This document shows positions 12,641-22,474 of a stretch of 64,000 nt of DNA, one piece after another. The stretch spans positions 12,736,041 through 12,800,040 of the forward strand of contig NC_083606.1 in assembly GCF_029168945.1 (NCBI RefSeq), written 5' to 3'. Made by a program: the position numbers and the translations under genes. Source of the DNA: Cannabis sativa (lineage: Eukaryota > Streptophyta > Magnoliopsida > Rosales > Cannabaceae). Position 1 is the stretch's first letter; each line of letters starts with the position of its first letter. The notes below the pieces were generated by a model. It searched no databases. It worked only from the letters and a program-made list of their open reading frames with translations, and was not told the origin of the DNA.

Positions 12641-13335
12641 ATCTATCTATCTATCTATATATATAAAAGAAAGATATGAGGCGGTGATGTAGTACTCTAG
12701 AATCTCTCTAAATAGTAACATCTATCTCTCATTAATTCTCTCATTTTATTAATTTTTTATTTAGTTCGTAAATATTAATTATATAAAATATATATATTTT
12801 TTTTCAAAATATAATTCCAAATCTATTTTTCAATTTTTTAATAGTATTTTTTTTAAGTTTTTTTAAACACAAATATAACATCTAAAATCATTATTTATTT
12901 TATTATTTTTTTATTTTTTAAACTCAAATATTACCTCTAAAATTACTTCTTTTTCTAAAAACCACACGATTTTTTTATTAGCTATTTTTTTTTTCTTTCA
13001 AATATCACATAATTTTAAAAATTATGACTCACATATTTTTCCATCACTTACTTAACTCTATATATATATATATATGAATGTATTTTATTGAATAGAATTA
13101 CCAGTAAAATAAAATATATTTATCTATTTTTTTTTAAAAAAAATAATAGTTTAATTTAATATCAATGCTAATTAAACAACAATACTATGGCAATAAGAGC
13201 TCCAAAAAAGACAAGTTCAATAAATAGTCATCTCACTACCTTCTTTTGCCAAAACGTGTTGGCAACAGTTGGCTGTTGGTGTTAATTTGACGGCAATTGG
13301 TTCTTTTGCCAACTGGTTTGTTACGGTTATACAGC
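12641..13335 (+). mobile_element. Helitron 5'-end-like fragment
   Basis: From 12642 the sequence reads TC, TATC repeats, a TATA run, then 'aagatatgaggcggtgatg' and 'ctctaaatagtaacatctatctc'. This parallels the start of the large Helitron at 25392 (TC, TATA run, 'aagtatgagacggtgacatg', 'ttctaaataccattatttatc'). The base before TC is A. No matching CTRR end with a hairpin was found before the next feature, so the 3' part is missing or unrecognised. The remainder is AT-rich. Confidence 0.5.
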
Positions 13336-13339
13336 GGAT

Positions 13340-14166
13340 GGGGAGAAAAGGAGGTTGATCGCAATGACATGTTGGACAATTTGGAAACATCGAAATGAGC
13401 TAGTATGGCCTGATAAGTCCCCCACTATTGCGAGTGTTGCTCACTTAGCTCAAGCTTCACTCGCAGATTGGACTCAAGCTCAAGATTCAACATTTAATCC
13501 TACGTCTGCATTCCTTACTGATGTCGATGGTGCTAAAACTTGGGCCAAACTAGCTGAAAACACCTTGAAGATTAATGTAGATGCTGCTATTTTTTCAAGA
13601 ACTGCAACTTATAGCTTTGCAGGGGGATTAGGGATGAAACTGGTGCATTGGTGGAAGCTTTTACCTGCTGTCGGTCAGGGGTGTTGCAACCCGAAATGGT
13701 GGAAGCTTTGGGTGTTAAGGAGGCACTGAGTTGGGTTAAACGGAAAGATTGGAGGAAGGTTGTCATTGAAATTGATAGTCTTACTGTGGTGCAAGCAGTA
13801 CGTAGCTCTATTCCTATGGTTTCATACTTTGGGAGTATTATTTCTGATTGTAAGATGTTGTTAAATGACTTGCGAGATGTTTATACTTTGGGAGTATTAT
13901 TTCTGATTGTAAGATGTTGTTAAATGACTTGCGAGATGTTTATACTTTGGGAGTATTATTTCTGATTGTAAGATGTTGTTAAATGACTTGCGAGATGTTT
14001 ATGTCAATTTTATTAGACGTTGTGCAAATAATGTTGCTCATTTGTTAGCTCGAGCATCCTATTTAGTTGCTCATCGTGTTATCAAGTAGTGATGTTACTC
14101 TAAATTTTAATCATGTAATCACTATGGATTGTAATTAATAAAGATGATGAATTTTTTTTTAAAAAA
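13340..14166 (+). pseudogene. LINE 3' relic: RNase H domain and poly-A
   Basis: Translation shows plant-LINE features: MTCWTIWKHRNELVW (13361 on), then the RNase H start LKINVDAAIFS (13570 on) with the first catalytic Asp, and in another frame VVIEIDSLTVVQAV, RRCANNVAHLLARASYL and a stop at 14087-14089. A frameshift separates the two parts near 13640. A 59-bp block is present three times at 13825-14001, which breaks the frame again. A terminal 'aataaagatgatgaa' and A/T run close the element. Inactive. Confidence 0.82.
13825..14001 (+). repeat. Three perfect tandem copies of a 59-bp unit inside the LINE relic
   Basis: Units start at 13825, 13884 and 13943, each beginning 'tactttgggagtattattt' and ending 'cgagatgttta'. 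The copies look identical. Because 59 is not a multiple of three, the expansion shifts the RNase H frame; a single copy restores continuity between SYFGSIISDCKMLLNDLRDVY and the downstream RRCANN part. Confidence 0.93.
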
Positions 14167-14724
14167 AATATTCACATACATAATAAATATATTAGAAATA
14201 ATTAATAGTACTACTTACCTGCCCTTAATTGGTAGCATAGACGAAAAAAATGGTGAGATAAATGAGTTCAAGAACAATTATAGCCACGATTATAGAAAAA
14301 GTTAAATGATATGTCCAATTTTTAAAATAATTTAGATATTATGCCACAATTATAGCCTAAACCCTATATATAACTAAAACTTTAGATTTTAATAATTATC
14401 TTTTATTTTATTTTAAATTTTAAAATAACCACCTTTTAAAAAATCTGTCTATATATATGTGATAACCATTCTTACTTTATAATTGCTTTTACTTAAAATT
14501 TTATCCTTTTTTTAAAAAATTTTCTTTTGAAGAACATTCATGAAAGTATGAAAGAACATCAACAAAATATGCATTTTTTAGTAGTATCTATATGTATTTT
14601 TTTTTAATTGATCTAGATAATATTTTTATTAATATGTATATTTTATTTTATTTTTGTAAAAATTATATCCTTCATAAATATAAATTGAATTATTCACTAT
14701 TTTATACTTTTCATTTTTTTTTTT

Positions 14725-16387
14725 GAGATTTTTACACCTCATGTCAAAATTGACACCTTTTTTACATTTTTATCCATACACGGTTTTTTAAACTTTTTTA
14801 ACTTTTACATTTTTCAATTTTACTTTTCAAAAAGTTTAATAATTACAATTTTACCTTTTCCCTTCTTCCTTACACACATACACGCACGCCACCTCATAAC
14901 TCCTTTCTTATTTTTTTTTTTTTGAAATTTTTCATTTATCCATTCTTACACTCCACCTCCTCCATATCTGCCATATTCTTCTTCTTTTTTTTTTTTTTTT
15001 TTTTCTCTGTTTCTCTTTCCTTTGTTCTCCAGAGCTCACCATCTAAAAAAACCAAAATCCAACTCCACCTTAGTCACAAAAACACCTCTCTTTCCACGGA
15101 GCTATGGAGCTTACTCTATATCTCTCAAATTCGGTTCAAACCAACATAGAGAGTAGTGGGTTGTGTCTCTCTTTATTTCTACATCAAACCAAAATTCGAA
15201 AGGAGAAGAAGAAGGAGAAGAAGGAGGTCTTTGGATTAATACACTAAAACCTCTACACAGTTTCAGCTTTTGGGTTAACATCAACTTCCTCTCTCTCTTC
15301 TTTTTCTTCTTCTTCATTTTATGTTGCTAATTTTTCAGGCCGAGCTCCTTATATTTTCCATGTAAAGTTTCCTTCTTTTTTCATGGGTATTCTATATCAG
15401 TATCAAAGTGTTTGTTTTAGAAAGAAAAGAAAAGAAACGAAGACTTCTTCTGTCTGGGTCTAAATTCTAATCTAGTTGATCTTTTTATTATCCGCGTTTG
15501 ACAGATTTGAACTGGGTTTTTTTTTTTTCTCTTTCTCTTTCTTTTTCTTTTTCTTTTTCTTTTGTGTGAATGTGTTTGTCACCTTCTTTGGAGACTGTTT
15601 TGAGAATTTGAAGTGGGTTTTTTTTTAGTTGTTTTTATATTCATCTATTGCTGTAGTTTTTTCTTTGTTGTTTTCTGGTTGTTGTATGGTTGATTATGAT
15701 GTCACGGTCCCTGTTCCTAGAAAAAATGTATCGTCTTGAACTGATACAATTGTTTGTATTCATCTATGGAGTTTTTATGTATTTCTTTGGTTGTTGTATT
15801 TCTTTTATGTATTTTTATTGATGTTATTTTTGTGTTGTTATTGAGTTTTTTTTTAGTTGTTTTTATATTCATCTATTGCTGTAGTTTTTTCTTTGTTGTT
15901 TTCTGGTTGTTGTATGGTTGTTGTATGGTTGATTATGATGTCACGGTCCCTGTTCATCTATTGCTGTAGTTTTTTAGTTGTATTTCTTTTATGTTATTTA
16001 TTTATGTCTTTAGAAGCTTCATTCTTCTCCTCTGAACACGTTGGGCTTTTGACTGAATGTTGTTTTTGAGTTTTTTTTTTTTTTGTACAACAATGGAGGT
16101 TGGATAATTTTTTATCCCTTTTTGTATTTGGATTTTCGGGATCTGAGTAGTTTTTCTTTGAGATCTACATTTTTTTAGATATGATTTTCCTAGTTTTGGA
16201 ATGAAAATGGTTGAAAATGGTTGTTGGGGTTCTACAGCTGGGTCACGAAGAAGGAGGATCCCCTCTGTTTTTTTTTGGCAGGTATTTTTGTAAATAACAA
16301 CTTTTAGTTTCTATTTTTGTTTATTTTCTCTATGTAGGTCATAAATGTAAATTTTTTTCATTTTCAGTTTATTATAGAAAAAATCCC
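14725..16387 (+). mobile_element. 1.66-kb Mutator-like insertion specific to duplication copy 1
   Basis: The insert begins GAGATTTTT and, in reverse complement, its other end begins GGGATTTTTT, a short imperfect terminal inverted repeat. It lies between T-runs of 11 (14714-14724 and 16388-16398), whereas the homologous site in copy 2 has one run of 10 (24472-24481), as expected for a 9-11 bp target duplication. The interior resembles a gene leader rather than a transposon: pyrimidine-rich tracts (14980-15040, 15510-15560), a purine-rich part near 15200 and a T-rich intron-like stretch. No convincing open frame exists. A gene-fragment-carrying Pack-MULE is inferred from boundaries and composition, without identifying a donor gene. 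Confidence 0.65.
15617..15955 (+). repeat. Direct repeat pair of about 100 bp within the 1.66-kb insert
   Basis: 15617-15716 and 15845-15955 match almost completely, both running from a T-run plus 'agttgtttttatattcatc' to 'tcacggtccctgttc'. The second copy has an extra 'ttgttgtatgg' step. The intervening 128 bases are also T-rich. Confidence 0.85.
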
Positions 16388-17285
16388 TTTTTTTTTTTAT
16401 TATCTATATGGAAAAGTATGAGGGATGATAGATTTTTTTATAGTATAATTATTTTATTCATTATTATATTTTTGTACGATATTTATATTATTCGCTTAGT
16501 AGTAGATGTTTTTTTCAAATGGTAATTACATAAAAAATTGTTAGTTATTTTTTTTTAAAAAAAATTGCTTATTATTTTATAACAAGGTATTTTTATTTTT
16601 TTCTTTTCAATTTTATATAATTTTTCCTTCTTCATTTATTATTTTTATTATTAATAATTTGCACATATATTAGACTATTTATAATTTTATAATTTCTAAA
16701 CTATATTATTTGAATATTATTTGTTTACTCTATTAAAAATGTATAATATATAATTAGATTGAATGAGTATTAATTTATATATCTATATAAATTTAGATAT
16801 TTATATAAAATTGAGACATAAAGTGGTGATATTTAAAATAGAATTTAAGATTAATATTAAGATTTGGTCAGGAGAGTAATGACGACTCTACAAGTGAGCT
16901 ACAGTAATGATAATAGGTAAGATACGCTGAGACAACAAGTGAGATACGATGATATGATAACGAGTGAGATTTAATAGTGATAATAACTTAAAAGGATCGG
17001 AATATAAAAATAATATATTATAGAGAACGCTTCAATTTTTCCTTACACCATCATATTTATTTATTTTTATAATAATGTTTTTTTTAAAGAAAAAAACAAA
17101 ACAATTTAAAATTCTATATATATATAGATTAAGTGTATACGTTTTAAACTTATTAATAAAAAATAAAAATTAATAATATAGAATTAAATAATATAATTTT
17201 AATATTATCATATATTGGAATTACATTTTTATTATCCTATTAGAAAAATTAAATTAGTCACGTGAAAATCGACTATATTGCTTAA

Positions 17286-17957
17286 TTTATTCTAAAGGAA
17301 AAACACTTGGTCTAGTCTTGATACATATCAACAAAAAAGTTCTTTTGCATTGCTACCCCTAGAATTATTTTCAAAATTTAATATTATTCCTAAAGATCAG
17401 AAAAACTATTAAAATATACATCAATATATTATATAGTGAAAGTTGTGAGACCAATGAAAAACGGGTTGCAATAGGTAAACTAGAAAAAAAAAAAAAACAA
17501 CATGGGTACAGTTGAAATTTGTATTGTCCCATGTGAAAGTGTGTGAAACTTTAAATTAAATGATCATTGGAGACTATACAACTTGTAGTATTTAAAGTAA
17601 AACTTCCATATATATATATATATATAAATATAAAATTATAATAAGGAGACAATACAAACAAGAGTACTCCAAACCTTACACACCTCGCTTTCCATAAGGA
17701 TGCCAAAGTCTTCATCAATGAAATGACAGTAGCACAGAGTTGAACATTATTAAAGCTATCAAACTCTTCTTATATGAAGTTCAACAAGCCCATAAGGCTC
17801 TTCATAAAAATCTCACCTTTATACATAAAAATATCATTGAAGAAAAGCAAAAAAACAAAAACAGTATACACTTTCTAAGTAAAGGCTCATATGTGCTCAG
17901 AAACTTAGTAACGCTCTTTGTAAAATCTCTTCTATATAAAAGTAAGAGAGCTTGGAT
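17286..17957 (+). promoter_or_regulatory. Upstream region of dioxygenase gene 1 with TATA motifs and an 8-codon uORF
   Basis: A TATA-type run lies at 17607-17630, followed by a plausible leader. A second motif, TATATAAAA at 17933-17941, ends only 16 bases before the ATG at 17958, too close for a start site in front of that ATG. Transcription more likely begins near 17650, giving a leader of about 300 bases. This leader would hold a short upstream frame at 17700-17726 (ATG CCA AAG TCT TCA TCA, then ATG AAA TGA), preserved base for base in gene 2 at 38459-38485. Start site and uORF function are inferred. Confidence 0.45.
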
Positions 17958-19831
17958 ATGGATTCATCTATATCAGGAAGCAGCAAGTTCATAGCTCCAA
18001 CAATGGCTGGCTTGGTTCTTCCACATGAAGAAGTATCTCAAGGAATTGACATGAATAGAGATGACCCACCTAAGGAATTCTTCGTCAAAGAGAGTGCTTT
18101 TGGTGCTGTGGATTCATCTCCACCATTGATTCCAATTCCAGTCATTGATTTAAGTATGCTCTCTACAGAAACTGAGCTGGAGAAACTAAGATCAGCTCTC
18201 AGCACATGGGGATGCTTTCAGGTTTGTTTCTGCATCTTTTTCATGAAAAAGAAAAAAAAAAAAAAAAAGAAGAAGCTTGTTTTAGGTACTTTTGCTCTGT
18301 TTGTTTTTTCCTTTTAATTTTGAATACTAGAACCTTATACACAGAAATGATTTGACTTTCTTTTTTTCTTTTCTTTTCTTTTCAGGCAATTGGTCATGGG
18401 ATTTCAAGCTCATTCTTGGACAAGGTGCGTGAGATGGCAAAAGATTTCTTTTTACTTCCAATGGAAGAAAAAGAAAACTGTTTTCGTGAAGCTTATAATA
18501 ATGAAGGGTTTGGTAGTGATGTAGTACTTTCCAAGGGCCAAGTTTTTGACTGGTGTAATCGTTTGTCTCTCATGGTTTTCCCTGAAAACCAAAGAAAAGT
18601 CAATTTTTGGCCAGAGAATCCGAAAGATTTTGGGTAATAATATTCACTCTCTTCTCACATGGGTTTGTTTGTGAGCCCAAAACATCAAATTTTACTACCC
18701 ATAAACCATATTTTCTTTTATTGATTTTCTTGCAGAGAGACTTTAATTGAGTACACCATGAACATAATGTCTGTTAGGGATGTTGTGTTTAAGGCCACAG
18801 CAAAGTCACTGAATTTAGAAGAGGATATGTTCTTAAAGCATTTTGGAGAGAAATCTACCATGCGAATAAGATTCAATTTTTACCCTCCTTGTCCAAGAAC
18901 TGATAAGGTTCTTGGGCTCAAACCACACTCAGATAGATCAGGAGTAACTGTTCTTTTACAAGACAAAGAAGTTGAAGGTCTTCAAGTTTTCAAAGACAAT
19001 CAATGGTCTAGAGTTCCTATCATACCTTATGCTCTTATTGTCAATCTTGGTGATCAAATGGAGGTGAGATAAAGACACCTAAATGTTTGACAAATGGTAT
19101 TAAAGTAAAATATGTGTATTCTGTTAAGAAGATGAGAAGTGTTACCGTTAATTTCCTATTACAATTTCTTAGTGAACTTTCACGCCTGAAAACACATATG
19201 TTGAAATATTTTTTTCCAAATTTTTTTTCACGGGGTTGCTTGTTATACTTACAACATAATCTCTGAAATTTTTTGAATAGTTTACAGTGTCGAAAATACG
19301 TTTGAAGTTTTTCGAACACTCGTGGTAAACTGGAATATCAAGAACTCTGTTTTTAGTACGGTAAACTATTCAGAATTTTTCAAAAATTTATGGGGATAAT
19401 ATTGTAACTATAACGAATACCGCTATGAAAAAAAATTTGAAAAATAATATTTCGGCATGTGATTTCGTACGTGGAGGTTAACTAAGAGATTGTAATAAGG
19501 GGTTGTAATTAGCACTCCCCTATTGTGAAGTGAATTTATTTGTCATTGGATTTCAGAGATGTATTTTCTTTATGTTTAATTCTTTTGGCTGCAGATAATG
19601 ACTAATGGAGTAATGAAGAGTCCAGTTCATAGAGTGACAACAAATGCAGAGCATATGAGAGGATCTGTAGCTGTGCTTATTGAACCAGATATTGAAGAAG
19701 AGATTGGACCAGTGGAAGGATTGGTAAATGAGGAGAGACCAAAGATGTATAAAACAGTCAAAAACTATGGTCATTTCAATTATACCTGTTTTCAGAAAGG
19801 TATAGTGCCTATTGATGCAGTCAAACTGTAA
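17958..19831 (+). CDS. SRG1-like 2-oxoglutarate/Fe(II)-dependent dioxygenase, gene 1 (358 aa)
   Basis: Four exons: 17958-18221, 18386-18633, 18736-19063, 19595-19831; GT-AG introns in phases 0, 2, 0; 358 codons plus stop. Exon 1 carries the DIOX_N region (PLIPIPVIDLSML; ends GCFQ), exon 2 starts AIGHGISSSFLDKV. The catalytic core has the FYPPCP signature, Fe-binding His235 and Asp237 (KPHSDRSG), distal His292 (SPVHRV) and the 2OG-binding Arg302-x-Ser304 (MRGS), so all key residues are present. The family (DOXC, SRG1/codeine O-demethylase-like) oxidises small secondary metabolites in the cytosol; the substrate cannot be read from sequence. The ATG at 17958 is chosen over an in-frame TTG at 17952; a later Met (MAGLVLPHEE) is an alternative. 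Gene 2 in duplication copy 2 is nearly identical, with six substitutions and six residues fewer near the N-terminus. Confidence 0.93.
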
Positions 19832-19884
19832 TTTTCAGTTCCATTGCTTTATTGGCATCCACATAACATTTTATTGTTAGCTTA

Positions 19885-19890
19885 AATAAA
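19885..19890 (+). terminator. Probable poly-A signal of dioxygenase gene 1
   Basis: AATAAA 54 bases after the stop codon, followed by a TG-rich stretch ('tatatgtttggtggaactg'). The same motif and context are kept in gene 2 at 40622-40627. Confidence 0.5.
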
Positions 19891-20412
19891 ACCATTACTA
19901 TATATGTTTGGTGGAACTGCTTTTATGGAACTTTGTTAGACATGTGTTAGTAATGACATTTTCAGTTTGTTAAATATTGTTTTTATTTTCATGTCTATTT
20001 ATTTGGGTTAGTACCTACTCATTTATTTTATTATAATGTCATACTAAAATAGAATATTTGGTAATAATTAACCATTTAGAAAGATGAAGAAGAGAAAAAA
20101 AGAAATGATAAAAGAAAGTGACACATAGAAGCACAATTATAATATAATTATAAAATTTGGAATGTGGAATACATCTAATTAAAAAATAGAAATTATTTTT
20201 AGGAACAAGTTTATAATCCACTTTTAATGTATGTACAATTAATTTATGAGTGACTCTATTGCACCAAAGCTAAGCTTTAAATTGAAGGGTCAATAATGGC
20301 ATAAAACTTAAAGTTTTAAGTTTATAAATAGCATAACTCAATGTTTATTTTTAGTGGCATAAATACTCAATATTTGTAAAACTTTAATTTTTCTATAATT
20401 TCCTCAGTACAG

Positions 20413-20579
20413 TCTCTAGGGGTGTTCATCAAACCACTTAAACCGTACAAACCGCCCGCACTGCACCACACCGCATAAAAAATACAGTTTAAAATTTTTT
20501 GCAGTGCGATTGTAGTTTGCATTTTTACCAAAATCGTGCGGAGCGGTGCGATTTGCAATTTTAAATTTAATAATTATAG
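20413..20579. repeat. Possible hAT-like MITE fragment rich in GTGCGGTGCG words
   Basis: Starts 'taggggtgttcatcaaacc' and continues with C/G-rich words on both strands ('gcactgcaccacaccgcat' and 'gtgcggagcggtgcgattt'), unlike the AT-rich surroundings. The start resembles hAT ends of the TAGGG(G)TG type. Its homologue in copy 2 is at 41153-41310. No clear target duplication. Confidence 0.35.
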
Positions 20580-21013
20580 TTCAAGACCTAAGTCCTAGAG
20601 CCCCAAACCTCCATCAGACTTGTGCCAATACAATTTCTCACAAGTACATCATTGGAGTGTCTTCTTGTTCTCATTACCACCCCCACTAAAGACGTGCACA
20701 ACCTATAAATCTCCTGGATTAAAGAAACAGAAAGCATAAAAAGATTCATAGAATATGTGGGGATAGAATGGATAATTTATTTAATAAGAACTTCCATGCC
20801 ACCCTGCGAGAAGGAACGAGACTTCCAAGTAGAAAGTCTATTCCTTATCCTATTAAGGAGAGACTGAAAAAGACCCTTCTTAGTTTGACCTACGTAGCAA
20901 GGGAGACTAAGATAATTTCCATAACAAGCAACCAAAGTGACACCAAGAATGGCAGCCAGACGACCTTTATTCTCGTCAAAAATCCGAGAACTAAAGTAGA
21001 TAAAACTTTTCAA
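20580..21013 (-). pseudogene. LINE reverse-transcriptase relic, copy 1
   Basis: On the minus strand, 20777-21013 reads through plant-LINE RT sequence (NYLSLPCYVGQTKK, LNRIRNRLSTWKSRSFSQGG), and further downstream (20590-20620) the 'GGLG' segment follows. It corresponds to the region after the YADD core, where LINE proteins read YLGLPxxxGRxKK. Stops and gaps show that it is dead. The same relic is in copy 2 (41318-41750), so it predates the duplication. Confidence 0.75.
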
Positions 21014-21399
21014 AATTCACAGACTGTCCAAAAGCGTTGACATACCAACTCAAAAGTTAGGCTATCATTAGCAAAACAACAAATTGGAGATAGGAGGGCC
21101 AGTTAATTTGTTAACAGAAGTGTAGTTTGGAAGTTTTGCCGTAAAAAAATAAGTGAATTGGAGGTTAGTTGCTAAAATAAGTAAAATTCACAATTTAATC
21201 ATAAATAAATAATATCTAAAAATATATTATTAAAATATTATAACAGAAAAATATAGAAATTAAAAGTTTGAGATAAAATAAATAAATAAAAATTTAATGA
21301 TGTATTTTAAAATATTTAATAGAGAAATGTCATGCGTACTTAGTACTTCTCTACATGCATCTTGAGATACAAATGGAGCTTTTTCAAAAATGCACTCTT

Positions 21400-21401
<2 letters not shown>

Positions 21402-21476
<75 letters not shown>

Positions 21477-21490
21477 CTCTCTCTCTCTCC
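21402..21490 (+). repeat. (CT)n microsatellite, about 89 bp, copy 1
   Basis: A CT run with a single G interruption near 21474. The orthologous run in copy 2 (42084-42427) is about 344 bp. Open frames of alternating Ser-Leu or Arg-Glu across these runs are artefacts. Confidence 0.97.
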
Positions 21491-21533
21491 ACATTAAAAT
21501 TTTCTTGTTACCACTTTATTTTTTGACCGATTC

Positions 21534-22288
21534 TGTAAGTGTCGTGTTTTGTGTGGCAAATTAGATATTACTTTTGTTTGGTAATTCTGAAACTGCATTT
21601 GTTTTTCTAACATCTTTTCTGTAGTTAGTTGCATCTGTTTTCACTAATTTCATTTTAGTGCCATGTCAGCTTTCTGCAAGTTTGTTAGTATTGTGTCAGC
21701 TGTACCTTGCTGGTTGGTTAGTTAGTCAGGTTTATTATCTTGAGCATATAAATACTGTCAGAACGGTTGTTCTAACTAACTCTCTTCTGTTAGAATCTTC
21801 TTATTGATTCTTGCTCTGCTAGGGCATCTATTTTCTGTGTTTGTTTCTTGTATGTGCAGATTATTATTTTGAAGATCTTCTTGAGGTCGAAGATGGAGAT
21901 AGAATCTGCCTGATCTGAAGAGAGTTCAGATCAATCTGCTGAAAGTGGTTCAGCTGTCTGAAGGATCAGAGTTCGTGTTTACAGAGATCTTTTGGTGATT
22001 AGATCTTGATACTTGAGTGTGTTCAAGTATAAGGTAACATTGTATAAAAGTCAATTTAGATTACATTGTTTGATTTGTAGAATCAGAACTGGTATTTGTA
22101 ATTGAATTGATTTTATAGTGGATGTTACTTTACCTGTTTCAAGGGAACCCAAGCACTACTCGGTTGGAATGCGTTTCCAATGCAGAGGAAGCTTGTAAAT
22201 TCTGTGTTCTTTGATTTACTCTTTGCTCAATCCACAGAAATAATCAATTAGCTAATTTGAACTAAATCAGTAGTAATTAGGACTTTCA
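21534..22288 (+). repeat. 5' LTR of the truncated Copia element
   Basis: Starts TGTAAGTG and ends ACTTTCA (TG...CA), with the primer site two bases later. A TATAAATA box at 21747-21754 fits the U3 promoter, which places R near 21780. Length about 755 bp. There is no second LTR in the window for comparison, so the exact ends rest on the motif and on the breakpoint with duplication copy 2. Confidence 0.75.
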
Positions 22289-22290
22289 AT

Positions 22291-22302
22291 TGGTATCAGA
22301 GC
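22291..22302 (+). promoter_or_regulatory. Copia primer-binding site (tRNA-Met type)
   Basis: TGGTATCAGAGC, complementary to the initiator tRNA-Met end used by most plant Copia elements. It lies two bases after the LTR end. Confidence 0.93.
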
Positions 22303-22474
22303 TAACTTTTCATGTAAAGAAATTGTGATCTTGGTTTTGTCCTAATTTCTAATCATCATTTACCTCCATCTGTTAATTAGTATCTTCTGTGATTTTCTGG
22401 AAAACTGACCCACTGCGAGATTCATCTCGTTGTGCTTCATAGTTCCTTGTTAAGTGTGTGCAGATCAACAGGGT

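Larger units (their letters stand above)
14433..21533 (+). repeat. Segmental duplication, copy 1 (contains dioxygenase gene 1)
   Basis: Homology to 24190-42471 starts near 'tttaaaaaatctgtc' (14437/24194) and continues, apart from two large insertions, to 'ttttgaccgattc' (21533/42471). Copy 1 alone has the 1.66-kb insert at 14725-16387; copy 2 alone has the 12.65-kb Helitron. Without those inserts each copy is about 5.4-5.7 kb, including promoter, gene, a LINE relic and a CT microsatellite. The two copies differ by scattered substitutions and short indels, so the event is recent relative to other paralogues here. Confidence 0.92.

Noticed and set aside
15754..16069. Hydrophobic 70-codon frames resembling membrane peptides
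   Set aside because: They are T-rich intron-like sequence (Phe/Val/Leu codons) in overlapping frames over a direct repeat.
17952..17957. TTG start two codons before the ATG of dioxygenase gene 1 (and 38725 in gene 2)
   Set aside because: Nuclear genes start at ATG; the ATG at 17958 (38731) follows in frame.
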